A DNA stretch of 64,000 bases, taken from positions 620,001 through 684,000 of the forward strand of contig NC_006046.2 in NCBI RefSeq assembly GCF_000006445.2, written 5' to 3'. A model generated the notes under the pieces. That model was not told the origin of the DNA and made no database searches. It saw nothing but the letters and a program-made list of their open reading frames with translations. This document shows, piece by piece, positions 1-9,817 of this stretch. The translations under genes and the position numbers were made by a program. The DNA is from Debaryomyces hansenii CBS767 (Eukaryota > Ascomycota > Pichiomycetes > Serinales > Debaryomycetaceae). How positions within the stretch are numbered: position 1 is the first letter of the stretch; each line of letters begins with the position of its first letter.

Positions 1-1
1 G

Positions 2-703
2 TTAGTTTCTCACCCAATGATTATGGGATTGGGTTCATTCATGGCATTCACTTACGGTTTTATGTATCTCATGATTGTCACATATCCAACCATTTATGGT
101 GACAGTTATGGTTTTAGCAAGAGCATTACAGGATTAATGTATATTCCAATGGGTATCGGCTTCGTCTTGGGGGTTATGTTTTGGACCGTTATGATCGACA
201 AGGTTTATCGTAATCTAACCAAAAAGAATGGCGGTGTTCCCAAACCCGAATTCAAATTGCCATGCCTTTGTACCTCTGGTATTGGTATTGCAATTGGTTT
301 ATTTTGGTACGGCTGGTCGGTCCAAAATCAATTGCATTGGATTATGCCTTCGATAGGTTCAGCTATATTTGCCTTCTCATTTATTGCCGTTTTCCAAACG
401 ATCCAGAACTATCTTATTGACATGAATAGCTTTACTGCTGCGTCTTCTGTTGCTGCTGCTGCTGTATTTAGGTCAATCCTTGGCTTCATCATGCCATTAG
501 TCGCTCAGCCTATGTATAAGAAATTGACCTATGGATGGGGTAATACTATGTTTGGTTTCATTGCTTTATTGTTAGGAATACCCTTCCCGATTTTCTGTTA
601 TATGTATGGTGAAAAGCTTAGAAACTGGGCCAACAAAAGATTCGAATTACAACAACTCAAAAGAGACCAAAAAAACTTAGAGAAGTTAAGAAAACAAATT
701 TAA
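2..703 (+). CDS. MFS transporter, DHA1-like (5' end cut by window edge)
   Basis: The reading frame is open to the left edge of the window (the codons before the first ATG at 17 encode LVSHP), so this is only the C-terminal half of a major facilitator transporter. About six hydrophobic segments are visible, and the product ends in a charged cytoplasmic tail (residues about 200-228, rich in K, E and Q). Features such as YGFMYLM, the GIGFVLG stretch and the AAAAVFRS helix resemble fungal DHA1 drug/polyamine:H+ antiporters of the plasma membrane. The substrate cannot be told from half a protein. The family assignment is firm; the subfamily is inference. Confidence 0.8.
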   Translation, partial: LVSHPMIMGLGSFMAFTYGFMYLMIVTYPTIYGDSYGFSKSITGLMYIPMGIGFVLGVMFWTVMIDKVYRNLTKKNGGVPKPEFKLPCLCTSGIGIAIGLFWYGWSVQNQLHWIMPSIGSAIFAFSFIAVFQTIQNYLIDMNSFTAASSVAAAAVFRSILGFIMPLVAQPMYKKLTYGWGNTMFGFIALLLGIPFPIFCYMYGEKLRNWANKRFELQQLKRDQKNLEKLRKQI

Positions 704-881
704 TAACATTTATGAATAGACTATATAAACTAGATTAGACAAACATAGATTAGCATAATAAGTATTCATCTTAGAAATAATAGAAGCGTATTTTTACGCA
801 AATCGCGCGATCTCGAAATATGATTATACAAGAATTACATCAAAGAAGTAAAACTAAATTCTCGGAGTATTATAGTCGTAA

Positions 882-1439
882 ATGGAACAAATACAACCGC
901 TAACCCTAAAGACGTTAGAGGCTTTTCCTTTACCGAAGTATTTGGATTCGTTGCCAGTATCAATCATTGAGCAATTTATCCAACTGCACAGTTTAGTACG
1001 GGGGTATATCAAGCAATTACCAGCGTACCAGAAGTGGAATGAAACAATAATAGAGACATTAAACTGGCAAATAACCAATTTAAACGAAATTAGTAGCATA
1101 TTGAAGACATATAATGGTACTGGTACGTTAATAAAAGAGAAAATGGCGAAATTAAACTCGCTATACAGCGAATTTATCAACTTGGAAACGTACCAATATC
1201 AATTATTATCGTCTAACTTCAATCAAGAATTTTTAAAAAATAAGTTTCACAAGGTAATAGTTGAGAATGACCAAGAATCAAAGAAATTGGTGAAAGAATT
1301 CAAAGGAAGCAGTTCTGACGATTTTGAAAACCTGTTTAATAACTTAATCAAAGATTTTAGGTCGAGTCGAAAGACATACCATTTGCGGAAAGAAAAGCTA
1401 AATAGATGGAATGAAGAGAGAGTTAGTGGTTTCATATGA
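882..1439 (+). CDS. VPS37: ESCRT-I subunit Vps37 (Mod(r) domain)
   Basis: The 185-residue product is mostly helical and carries a Mod(r)-type core at about residues 80-170, with the pattern LNSLYSEF...LETYQYQLLSSNF...FLKNKF. This matches Vps37/Srn2, the ESCRT-I subunit that works with Vps23, Vps28 and Mvb12 to sort ubiquitinated membrane proteins into multivesicular bodies. The length is close to that of the S. cerevisiae protein. The start is the first in-frame ATG, about 180 nt after the MFS stop. A second ESCRT gene (SNF8) lies 11 kb away, probably by chance. Confidence 0.85.
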   Translation: MEQIQPLTLKTLEAFPLPKYLDSLPVSIIEQFIQLHSLVRGYIKQLPAYQKWNETIIETLNWQITNLNEISSILKTYNGTGTLIKEKMAKLNSLYSEFINLETYQYQLLSSNFNQEFLKNKFHKVIVENDQESKKLVKEFKGSSSDDFENLFNNLIKDFRSSRKTYHLRKEKLNRWNEERVSGFI

Positions 1440-1744
1440 TAAGTTCAAAATGGGCGTATAATATGATGTGACAATATTAATACGTTTTGCAGGTATGTGC
1501 AATTGTGGATAAACTAATTATGAATTGTCATACTCATTTTCACATTACTTTATTGTATGTAATATAATGGAACTATTTATTTGAATTTATCTCTTAAATA
1601 CGAAGGTAGACACGGAGGAAAACTTCAATATCTACAATTACATATACTTTATAATGAAGGATGTCTATTGAGAAAAACATATAGGAATTCATAGTGAAGG
1701 CTTAAGTTTCAAGCCATTATTTCGATGGGGAAAAGATAGGCACC
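1440..1744. other. Intergenic, convergent 3' ends
   Basis: AT-rich spacer between the convergent VPS37 and secreted-protein genes. I see no ORF, tRNA or repeat; it presumably holds the two polyadenylation regions. Confidence 0.6.
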
Positions 1745-2221
1745 TTAAGCAGAATTCTTAACCTTTAACAGAATACATCCTTCTGGAGCTTCTTGGCCAA
1801 GGAAGTTCATTAAAGCATAACTATCTTTCGAGTATTGGTAAGGGTCGTTGACGTTCTTACATGCGAAGAAGCCTTCAGTAGTGCCATTAACCTTCAAGTA
1901 ATTATCGTTAAACTCAACCTTATATGGTTCGAGAACACCAATAATAGCAAAATCGCTGTATACTGAGAAAGAGTATGTGATTTCATCACTAATGTCAAAG
2001 TACAATTTTTGACTAGAAGAATCATATTTCAAGTCTTGGGAGCCTTCACCCAAGAAGAAGTAATTCAATCCAGCACCCTCGTGAAGACTTGATAATCCCT
2101 TGCCGTTGATTTCCTTGTTGTCCGACTCAACAGTTAATTTAACATCCTTAATGGTGTTTTTAACTGGGGACGCTTGGGTTAAAGCAGCTAAAGCGGCGAC
2201 ACAGATGGTAGAAAATTTCAT
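1745..2221 (-). CDS. Small secreted protein, possibly Ywp1/Rhd3-related
   Basis: The 158-residue protein opens with a clear signal peptide (MKFSTICVAALAALTQAS, cleavage near residues 17-18). It has one N-glycosylation sequon (NGT) and only two cysteines in the mature part, which could form a disulfide. There is no hydrophobic C-terminal GPI signal, so it should be secreted or loosely wall-bound. The segment around LSSLHEGAGLNYFFLG resembles the HEGAGINY-type stretch I associate with Candida yeast-form wall proteins of the Ywp1/Rhd3 group. That link is from memory and uncertain. A TATA element lies about 90 nt upstream. Confidence 0.75.
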   Translation of the reverse strand: MKFSTICVAALAALTQASPVKNTIKDVKLTVESDNKEINGKGLSSLHEGAGLNYFFLGEGSQDLKYDSSSQKLYFDISDEITYSFSVYSDFAIIGVLEPYKVEFNDNYLKVNGTTEGFFACKNVNDPYQYSKDSYALMNFLGQEAPEGCILLKVKNSA

Positions 2222-3274
2222 TTTGTTAGTTTAAGAGTGTTTTGTATTATTTGACTAATGCTTGAAGAATAATGCCAGATGAGATTTCTATTTCTGAAAG
2301 ATTCCCCAGCTATTTATACTATCTTTTCTACCTTGCTTTGCTAGACCTAGTCTAATTATAGACCATTGGCCATGGTAAAGGGGTAGGATTTTGTTTGTTT
2401 GTTGCTTCACGGTGATGCTGTTCTTGCTTGTTGAACACCAAAAACTTCTTGCGTTACTATTGTATATCTCGCATCAACGTGCCTAAGCTATCATTACAAA
2501 CACATGCCAGGGGAACGAACTGGAATGGCCATCAGTTACCCCAGCACTCTTAAAGACGTAACAACGCATATGTTTACATATTTGCTACATCTATTATTAA
2601 TATATATTTATGGTCACAATAGATCTATTTTTGGTCGCAGTTTCATAAGTCATCGACATTGCGGCACCGGTCAACCACGGATAACGTTCCATTCACAGCT
2701 TTTACCCATCTTCTACCGTGTAGCAGAGATGCGGGTCTTACACAGAACGCTATTTTTAATTTCCATCTACAAGGTTCCCCTTAGAATAAATGAAAAAATC
2801 TGTCATTTTAAAACCCTCTCAAAAAGCAATGAAATTTCTTGGGTACAAAATTGCCCCAGTGTTACTTGATGCTTGACATGTAAACAAGTACAAGGAACAG
2901 AATAGCGTGATTTTAATACACAAGTTGATGAGTCTATATACAGTAAATCGTAAAAGGTACTTCTAACATCATGCTATTGATGATAGCTAGCCGAGAATAT
3001 AAAAACGAAAGACATATTTCTTATTATTATTATTATTAACACTTTCATATGATAAAGGTATGTAGGGACATCCGTAAAACCGTGCTATATACTTTCGATA
3101 TATCTGTCATATGAGAGGTTAACATGATCTTAGGGCCGAATTTTCCGTATAAACCATTTTTCGGAGTTTGGCCTACCGAGTATGAGTCCGAACGAGCAAG
3201 AGATGTCAATGAAAATTATATTAATATTTCTATTAGTATTGCAATTGGTAAAGATTTAACAGAAACCGTATAAA
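2222..3274. other. Long divergent intergenic region
   Basis: About 1 kb between the divergent secreted-protein gene and the NADH dehydrogenase gene. It holds the TATA element described separately and a short ATT repeat near 3018-3036. A 121-codon open frame at 2504-2869 looks non-coding (low-complexity hydrophobic start, basic and Ser-rich, no recognisable motif). No RNA gene was seen. Confidence 0.5.
2311..2318 (-). promoter_or_regulatory. TATA box of the secreted-protein gene
   Basis: The minus strand reads TATAAATA here, about 90 nt before the ATG at 2221, a normal distance for a yeast TATA element. An AGGGG stress-response-like pentamer lies further upstream at 2379-2383. Confidence 0.5.
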
Positions 3275-4981
3275 ATGTTTAGCAGAATAGGTTCTAGAAG
3301 ACTCTTGTCTACAAAGAGTAGACTTTTGAACACTATCAAAACGGTTGAAGTCAAAGGCGGCTCGGCTGTTCCTCCTCCTCCTCCTCCTCCTCCTCCTAAG
3401 AAGCGTAGATCCATCTGGAAGACTACCAAGAGAGTTACGCTTTTTTCGATCCTTGCTGCTGTTGGAACGCTTTCGTATAAGATCTACAGTGAGTCACACC
3501 CAGGTGAACAACAAAAGCAAGTTCCATACTTTGAAAACGGCCAAAAGAAGAAGACGCTTGTTATCTTAGGGTCCGGATGGGGTTCGATTTCGTTATTAAA
3601 GAATTTGGATACTACTTTGTACAATGTGGTTGTTGTTTCTCCTAGAAACTATTTTCTTTTCACACCATTATTACCTTCGTGTCCAACAGGTACCGTCGAA
3701 TTGAGATCTATTATTGAGCCAGTGAGAGCTATTACGAGAAAATCGCCAGGTGAGGTTCTTTACTTGGAAGCTGAGGCTACTGATATTGATCCTGTTAACA
3801 ACAAGATCACCATTAAGCAATCTACTACTATTCAATCTGGTCATTCTGGTAAGGATACCAGTTCTTCGAAGTCGACTGTATCTGAATATACTGGAATTGA
3901 GGAAATTACGACGTCTCTTAATTATGATTATTTAGTTGTTGGTGTTGGGGCTCAACCTTCTACTTTCGGTATCCCTGGTGTTGCTGAACATTCTACTTTC
4001 TTAAAAGAAGTGAGTGATTCTATGAGTATTAGAAAGAGATTGATGGATGTTATTGAAGCGGCAAATATTTTACCAAAAGGTGATGAAGATAGAAAGAGAT
4101 TATTATCTATTGTTGTCTGTGGTGGTGGTCCAACCGGTGTTGAGGTTGCCGGTGAATTACAGGATTATATTGACCAAGATTTGAAAAAATGGATGCCAGA
4201 AGTTGCTTCTGAATTGAAGGTTATTTTAGTCGAAGCATTGCCAAATGTCTTGAATATGTTTAACAAAAAATTAGTCGACTACACCAAACAAGTTTTCCAA
4301 GATACAAACATTGACTTAAAAACTAATACTATGGTCAAGAACGTTAGCGACAAGCATGTTACTTGTCTGGTTAAGGATCCAAAGGATGGATCTACTGAAA
4401 TTCAGGAGATTCCTTATGGTATGTTGATTTGGGCCACTGGTAATGCTCCAAGAGCAATCACCCATAACTTGACATCTAAGATTGATGAGCAAAGAAACGC
4501 CAGAAGAGGTTTATTGGTGGATGAAAGATTATTGGTTGATGGAACTGATAATATTTACGCCTTAGGTGATTGTACTTTTACCAAGTATGCTCCAACTGCG
4601 CAAGTTGCGTTCCAAGAGGGTACTTTCTTAGCTAAACATTTTGAAAAGGTCCATGAACTTGAAGCAACTAAATTCACTATTCAAAATCCTACCGCAACTG
4701 ACAATATTGACAGATTGAAGAAGAAATTTTCTATCTTGCAAGATAAATTGCCTGTCTTCGAATATGTTAACCAAGGTGCTTTAGCTTATATTGGTTCTGA
4801 AAAGGCTGTTGCTGATTTGGTCTGGGGTGACTGGTCTAATGTCACTACTGGTGGTACTTTGACTTTCTTGTTCTGGAGATCTGCATATGTCTACATGTGT
4901 CTCTCTGTTAAGAACCAAGTTTTAGTCTGTTTAGATTGGGCCAAAGTTTCGATCTTTGGGAGAGATTGCTCTAAAGAATAA
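3275..4981 (+). CDS. NDE1: External alternative NADH:ubiquinone oxidoreductase (Nde1/Nde2 type)
   Basis: This 568-residue type-II NADH dehydrogenase oxidises cytosolic NADH at the outer face of the inner mitochondrial membrane and passes electrons to ubiquinone without pumping protons. It has a basic N-terminal presequence (residues 1-25), a nine-proline run (33-41, encoded by CCT repeats), a single membrane segment (about 55-72), the FAD-binding GSGWGS (99-104), the NADH-binding GGGPTG (283-288) and the terminal FAD motif YALGDC (428-433). The length matches Nde1/Nde2. One CTG codon (residue 365) lies in a variable stretch. S. cerevisiae has two post-duplication copies; this is the single pre-duplication type. 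Confidence 0.93.
   Translation: MFSRIGSRRLLSTKSRLLNTIKTVEVKGGSAVPPPPPPPPPKKRRSIWKTTKRVTLFSILAAVGTLSYKIYSESHPGEQQKQVPYFENGQKKKTLVILGSGWGSISLLKNLDTTLYNVVVVSPRNYFLFTPLLPSCPTGTVELRSIIEPVRAITRKSPGEVLYLEAEATDIDPVNNKITIKQSTTIQSGHSGKDTSSSKSTVSEYTGIEEITTSLNYDYLVVGVGAQPSTFGIPGVAEHSTFLKEVSDSMSIRKRLMDVIEAANILPKGDEDRKRLLSIVVCGGGPTGVEVAGELQDYIDQDLKKWMPEVASELKVILVEALPNVLNMFNKKLVDYTKQVFQDTNIDLKTNTMVKNVSDKHVTCLVKDPKDGSTEIQEIPYGMLIWATGNAPRAITHNLTSKIDEQRNARRGLLVDERLLVDGTDNIYALGDCTFTKYAPTAQVAFQEGTFLAKHFEKVHELEATKFTIQNPTATDNIDRLKKKFSILQDKLPVFEYVNQGALAYIGSEKAVADLVWGDWSNVTTGGTLTFLFWRSAYVYMCLSVKNQVLVCLDWAKVSIFGRDCSKE
3371..3397 (+). repeat. (CCT)9 trinucleotide repeat coding for polyproline
   Basis: Nine perfect CCT codons in NDE1 between the presequence and the basic KKRR stretch. 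Uninterrupted trinucleotide repeats of this kind vary in length between strains. Confidence 0.9.
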
Positions 4982-5131
4982 TCTATTTAAATAATAATTA
5001 TTAAATACTAGGTTTTCTGCATAATTTAGATTGAATGTAATTATATAGTTAATATCTGAGCAAGCTTAAATTTTAACCTTCAACATAGGAGCTATAAATA
5101 CGTTTACATGTTTTTTAAGAAATAATTAATT

Positions 5132-5204
5132 GCCTGCGTAGCGTAATGGTTAACGCGTTTGACTTCTAATCAAAAGATTGCGGGTTCGACTCCCGCCGTG
5201 GGTT
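5132..5204 (+). tRNA. tRNA-Arg(UCU)
   Basis: The sequence folds as a cloverleaf: 7-bp acceptor with several G-U pairs (gcctgcg/cgtgggt), anticodon arm TTTGA-CTTCTAA-TCAAA with anticodon TCT at 5165-5167, and T arm gcggg-TTCGACT-cccgc containing a standard B box. There is no intron. It reads AGA codons and closely resembles the S. cerevisiae Arg(UCU) tRNA. Confidence 0.95.
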
Positions 5205-5205
5205 C

Positions 5206-5213
5206 TTTTTTTT
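5206..5213 (+). terminator. RNA polymerase III terminator of tRNA-Arg
   Basis: A run of eight T residues starts two bases after the tRNA discriminator position. Confidence 0.85.
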
Positions 5214-5274
5214 ATTTGTTCTACAGAATTGTCCCAAAAAAATACGACGTTATGATAATTAATATGTAAAGAGT

Positions 5275-6756
5275 TTAAAAGTAGAAATCTGAATCATTAT
5301 CATTGAAATCAAGTTTCTCATCATCATCAAAGTCATCGGACATAAACTTTTCCTTAGGGTACTTCTCAGTGGGGTATCCTGGTGCTTTCTCGTTAGGGAA
5401 TCTCTGACTTGTTAGGTTATTATACGGATGAGCACCTGCATTCTGGCTTCTTTGATTTTCGAAATGAAATGCATTATTACTGGGTTTTTGTTCATTATAG
5501 TAGTCTGTTTCGCTAGTCGAGGAAGTAATCTCGTCTGACTCGTTATCTGAAGGATAGTATGTCTGTTCGGCCGTAATAATAGCCCTGATTTTAGCTGGTA
5601 ATACATCTGGTCTATAGAATCTCAAATCGACTCTACCGATAAGATACAGTAAATTGACTAGAACTTCCAATACCCCCCAACACATATAAGCCGCAATTGG
5701 ATTACATGCTGGCCCTGAGTCTCTATTGAATCTGGCTTGAAATACTGCTACAGCTCTGACGATAGCACCCACGAAGATGGCCAAGGTGGTAAATAAGATA
5801 ATGCCCAAAGACTTGTTATGAGCTAAAGTACCTCTCTGATTAGTTAAACCCTCAACCATATTATAATGATGATGGGTCGAGGCAATAACTCGAATGGCGT
5901 GACGATGATTGTGGTTTCTTTTCATGAAAGACTCTTCGGCCTCCTGGGCCGCATTTGGACTAACAAAATAGAACGGGTGGAACGATTCAATCCACCATGG
6001 TTGGTATGTGTATAAGTTTTCATCCTTGGTGGTTGGCTTGAAGAAATACGATAAGGCAATCAAACTGACTGCTGTTAATGAATACAATATAATCAAAATG
6101 GCACTCACTTTAACTACATTCTTGTAGCTCTCGTACGCATGCTCGGACAATAAGTATGTATATGGTACGGCTGATGCGACGATGGTCATAGCAATAACTG
6201 CTGCAACAACAGAATAAAGCAAGTACATAGTATAGTTAAACAATCTTCTGGACCCACCAACTGGATGTCTCCATGTAAATAATCTTTGAGCCAATATCAA
6301 ATTGACTGCAACCAAGATAATCGACGACAAAATCAAAAGCACCTCGTCCGCAATCCCTAGCTTCACCATGGTAATATCGTTGGCCCACGCTACTCTAAGG
6401 GCCCACCCAACTACCTTCAATATACAATAGAAGGTCCATATTAACGACAAGTAGAAATAATGTCCTCTGGAAAAGTTTATGAAGAATAATACCAAATGCG
6501 CAATACCGATTACTGCGAAAACTGCTAAGAACACAGCACTAGGGGCTATATCGCTTTTGTCAGGATATGATCCAAATATGTTGTTTTGTAATCCCATAGT
6601 ATAATCAATCAATACTGGAGGAATATTATTGCCTAGTAAGTTTCTTGCCTGGGTAACTAAAACATCAATTCCAGTACCATCTGCGGCACCGTTATTAGTG
6701 GCCCTCAATAAGTGCATCAAGCCACCTACAGCTGAATTATCGTCAGTTCCACTCAT
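5275..6756 (-). CDS. Seven-helix fungal membrane protein, tandem copy 1
   Basis: A 493-residue protein with seven predicted membrane segments (about residues 73-94, 101-122, 132-156, 174-200, 215-237, 316-338 and 352-374) and an acidic, Asn/Asp-rich cytoplasmic tail (about 400-493) ending in DSDFYF. Hallmarks include TWRHPVGGSR, the YQPWWIESFHPFYFV loop, a His-rich HNHRHAIRVIA...HHHYN segment and GRVDLRFYRPDVLP. I believe it is a DUF3112-like fungal family, without a known function; the Pfam number is from memory. A full-length paralogue follows 370 bp away on the same strand, and the two share a 108-nt identical tract. Confidence 0.85.
   Translation of the reverse strand: MSGTDDNSAVGGLMHLLRATNNGAADGTGIDVLVTQARNLLGNNIPPVLIDYTMGLQNNIFGSYPDKSDIAPSAVFLAVFAVIGIAHLVLFFINFSRGHYFYLSLIWTFYCILKVVGWALRVAWANDITMVKLGIADEVLLILSSIILVAVNLILAQRLFTWRHPVGGSRRLFNYTMYLLYSVVAAVIAMTIVASAVPYTYLLSEHAYESYKNVVKVSAILIILYSLTAVSLIALSYFFKPTTKDENLYTYQPWWIESFHPFYFVSPNAAQEAEESFMKRNHNHRHAIRVIASTHHHYNMVEGLTNQRGTLAHNKSLGIILFTTLAIFVGAIVRAVAVFQARFNRDSGPACNPIAAYMCWGVLEVLVNLLYLIGRVDLRFYRPDVLPAKIRAIITAEQTYYPSDNESDEITSSTSETDYYNEQKPSNNAFHFENQRSQNAGAHPYNNLTSQRFPNEKAPGYPTEKYPKEKFMSDDFDDDEKLDFNDNDSDFYF
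5962..6069. repeat. 108-nt tract identical to 7707-7814
   Basis: Every base matches the corresponding stretch of the second membrane-protein gene, including synonymous positions, while the sequence on both sides differs. It codes for the loop with YQPWWIESF and the start of the fifth-helix region. This is the footprint expected from recent gene conversion. Confidence 0.9.
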
Positions 6757-7127
6757 TTGCTCCTACTACTATATAATTCCAACATCAATGTCTACCTCAT
6801 TCTATAATATATATATATGTGATGATGTGTGACCCCGCTCATCACTAGGAGATAAAATATCCTGAATAGGCATGAAATCTTTTATTGTCAATTTTAGTGA
6901 GCATATGATTTGAGAACCATCATAAACTTCCCTAAATGAAATCTCTTGCCATAATTGTACTAATTAGGAATAAATAGAATATGCAGCATAAAAAAATATA
7001 ATTGTTAAAAATATAGGAAATAACATGATATTAAGAAGGACACTCGAATGGAGTAGAGTGGAGAATTAGAAGTATATATATAAAGACAAAAATATATAGG
7101 TATGAGGTATAAACTGTAGATAAAGAA
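6757..7127. other. Spacer between the tandem membrane-protein genes
   Basis: AT-rich spacer of about 370 bp with short TA repeats (near 6808-6820). It should contain the promoter of copy 1 and the 3' end of copy 2. I see no further gene. Confidence 0.5.
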
Positions 7128-8495
7128 TCAGAAATAAAATTCAGACTCATTGTCCTCTGTGACTGCATCTTCCTTTTCGTGTTTGTTTTCGTAGTAATTA
7201 GGAGGTAATGATTCCGAATCACTAAAATCAAATTCAGACTGGTCGAGAGATATATTGTCACCGTCAAGGGTAGCTTGTTCTGAAGGCATGACTGAGGGAC
7301 GGTTTGTTTGTTCCGCAGTAATGATGGCTCTGACCGCTGCAGGTAAGACATCTGGTCTATAGAATCTCAAATCAACCCTACCAATGATGTATGACAAGTT
7401 GATTATTGTTTCCAAAAGCCCCCATACTATATACATGGCCACGGGTGCACATACAGGGCCCTCGTCTCTGTTGAATCTGGCCTGGAAAACCGCAATTGAT
7501 CTTAATACGGAACCTATGAAAAGGAAAAGAGTGGACAGACAAATGATCAATAAGGATGTGTTGTGTTTCAAGTTACCTCTTTCGTTACTTAAACCCTGGA
7601 CAACATTGTAGTGGTGATGAGTTGCGGCTATAACACGAATGGCGTGACGGTGATTGTGGTTCCTCTTCATGAAGGACTCTTCGGCCTCCTGGGCAGCGTG
7701 CGGACGAACAAAATAGAACGGGTGGAACGATTCAATCCACCATGGTTGGTATGTGTATAAGTTTTCATCCTTGGTGGTTGGCTTGAAGAAATACGATAAG
7801 GCAATCAAACTGACCGCTGTTAAAGTGTACAATATAATCAAAATGGCACTTGCTTGCACCACTTTCTGGTAGTTCTTGTATGCTCTTTCAGACAAATAAT
7901 ACAAATAGGGTATGGCGGACGCAACAATAGTCATGGCAATGACCCCGAGCACAACAATATAAAGACCAATCATAATGGACCAGAAGAGCTTCCTTGAACC
8001 ACCTACTGGATGTCTCCAAGTAAACAATCTTTGCGCTAGAATCAAGTTGATAGACACAAGAATGATCGACGGAATAATCAAAAACACCTCATTGGCAATC
8101 CCCATCTGCGTTACGGTGATATTTCTGGCCCACGCAATCCGAAGTGCCCATCCAACCACTCTCGTAACACAATATCCGAACCACCCCAACGACAACCAGA
8201 AATAATGGCCTCTTGAAAAATTCATGCAAAAGATAATCAAATGCAATATTCCCAATATCGCAAACACGGCTGTGAAGATAGCTGATGGTACTATATCACT
8301 TTCTTCTGGATACGATCCAAATAAATTAATCTGTGTTCCTAAGGTGTAATCCACTAATGAAGATGGAATATTTTTTCCTAAAAGATTATGGGCTTGATCA
8401 ACATTCAATCTAATACCAGTTCCTTCTGCGGCCCCATTATTGGTGGCCTGCAAGAACATCATCAACCCATGTGTTGCGGAATAACCTTCACTCAT
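7128..8495 (-). CDS. Seven-helix fungal membrane protein, tandem copy 2
   Basis: This 455-residue paralogue of the upstream gene aligns over its whole length: the same N-terminal pattern (LMxxLxATNNGAAxGTGI), the same seven membrane segments, YQPWWIESFHPFYFV, HNHRHAIRVIA and GRVDLRFYRPDVLP. The C-terminal tail is shorter and has diverged except for the closing ESEFYF, which parallels DSDFYF in copy 1. The conserved aromatic end after an acidic stretch could be a sorting or interaction signal (inference). Function unknown. Confidence 0.85.
   Translation of the reverse strand: MSEGYSATHGLMMFLQATNNGAAEGTGIRLNVDQAHNLLGKNIPSSLVDYTLGTQINLFGSYPEESDIVPSAIFTAVFAILGILHLIIFCMNFSRGHYFWLSLGWFGYCVTRVVGWALRIAWARNITVTQMGIANEVFLIIPSIILVSINLILAQRLFTWRHPVGGSRKLFWSIMIGLYIVVLGVIAMTIVASAIPYLYYLSERAYKNYQKVVQASAILIILYTLTAVSLIALSYFFKPTTKDENLYTYQPWWIESFHPFYFVRPHAAQEAEESFMKRNHNHRHAIRVIAATHHHYNVVQGLSNERGNLKHNTSLLIICLSTLFLFIGSVLRSIAVFQARFNRDEGPVCAPVAMYIVWGLLETIINLSYIIGRVDLRFYRPDVLPAAVRAIITAEQTNRPSVMPSEQATLDGDNISLDQSEFDFSDSESLPPNYYENKHEKEDAVTEDNESEFYF
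7707..7814. repeat. 108-nt tract identical to 5962-6069
   Basis: Second copy of the identical tract shared by the tandem membrane-protein genes; divergence resumes immediately on both sides. Confidence 0.9.
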
Positions 8496-9817
8496 TATGG
8501 GTATTCGATACTAGATTAACTATATTTGAAGAATATTACTATGTGTTGTGTTTCTTTTGAAAGTATATTTAATTAGTACCGATGATTAGTACCCCAAGGC
8601 ACTAATTAATCTATGTCAGCTGCGAAATGTTATGATGCTTATGAGTTTCCTAATCGGGTAATTTTTTTCATAAATGATTTCCTATTTCATATTCAGGTCC
8701 AATTGTACGAACTAAACAATGGTATAGGATCCTTGCATCTGTTATTAATTAACGGATTAGGATAAGACTTTTTGTAAACATTTTAAGTGACGGAATGGCT
8801 CTTCACCATTCTAATTTGAGCCATATGGTCAACATTGGCCGACTGCGATAACACTCTGAAAGAGGGAAGTACGGGCATTACGAGTGATCTATTATGTGTG
8901 ACATCTTAGGTCCTAGAGTTATTGGTATGCTCTACGAAGTGAATTAGCTTTTGGTGTAGGATTTGGGAGTAGGATTTGGGCGAAGGGTTTGGATGTAGGA
9001 TTTGGGCAGAACTTACGAGTAGAAATGTAGAGCAGCTTGCGAAGATTTTGAATACTAAGAGAATGTTTTGGGAGAACTTGTAAATTCTGGTGCGAAGAGA
9101 TATGTCGAAGATGAGGAGGAAGATCTTCTTTGATGTTCATGGGTATGGTAATGATGTAATTTTATTGATAGTTATAGGTATGAAGGATAATTACAAATTT
9201 GTGAAAAATTACAAAAAAGTTCAGAAATTGCAAAATAAAAAATTGCTACCTGCTCATCATCTACAGATCTTATGTAAAAGTCGTATAAGTAGAAATAGCC
9301 TACTATATTAATGTTCATACTTGACCGTACCAGTCAGCCGTAGAAATACATCGAGTGTTGTCGTTTGCCTATGGAGGTTAATTGCTTGCATGAACATACA
9401 TGATATACATGATGAGCTACTAGGACCAAACAATTTTAACAAATAAAAGTATAACAGATCCATAAGCTAGAGAAATCAAAAAGAACGCTTGAGCTTAGAA
9501 GCAGTAAATATTGGCTGTAGAACGTAACGACTAGGAAATCTTTGGGTCTCTGGTCTACAGTTTAACTACATTCTACCATAATGATAGCTATAGAATCAAC
9601 GACAAAACCAGGAGAAACTGTTGATCTTCAATCAAAAGAGTGTTCTAGCTCTAGCTCAACAAATAAGTCTGTAAATGGAGTAAAAGATCAATGAATTGTT
9701 AAAATAGTGTTTGAGTCCATTACTGAAAAATTCCATAAAATGTTTCACAAAACTCGCTAAAACCATTTTTCTTATCAAAGACAGTGTTTGATTTACAATT
9801 AGATTTGGTATTTAGTC
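8496..9817. other. Long intergenic region upstream of CTF8
   Basis: About 1.3 kb without a convincing gene. It contains a 13-nt tandem repeat (described separately) and several short open frames, including a 37-codon one at 9581-9694 that ends in a Ser-rich stretch. None has a recognisable motif. Part must be the promoter of copy 2 of the membrane-protein pair and of CTF8. Confidence 0.5.
8955..9006. repeat. Four tandem 13-nt units
   Basis: Consecutive units TGTAGGATTTGGG, AGTAGGATTTGGG, CGAAGGGTTTGGA and TGTAGGATTTGGG. The first and last are identical and the third is the most diverged. A short G-rich minisatellite outside any gene. Confidence 0.85.

Noticed and set aside
2504..2869. 121-codon open frame in the NDE1 upstream region
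   Set aside because: The composition is Ser/His/Leu/Arg-rich with no motif, and it lies in a region that must contain the NDE1 promoter. A chance ORF is more likely.
8919..9311. Two overlapping 73-codon frames on opposite strands
   Set aside because: Repetitive, basic peptides that mirror the 13-nt repeat and AT-rich DNA; no coding character.
9581..9694. 37-codon ORF (MIAIESTTKPG...) upstream of CTF8
   Set aside because: Too short and unmatched. I tried to read it as a first exon but found no 5' splice site that would join it to CTF8.
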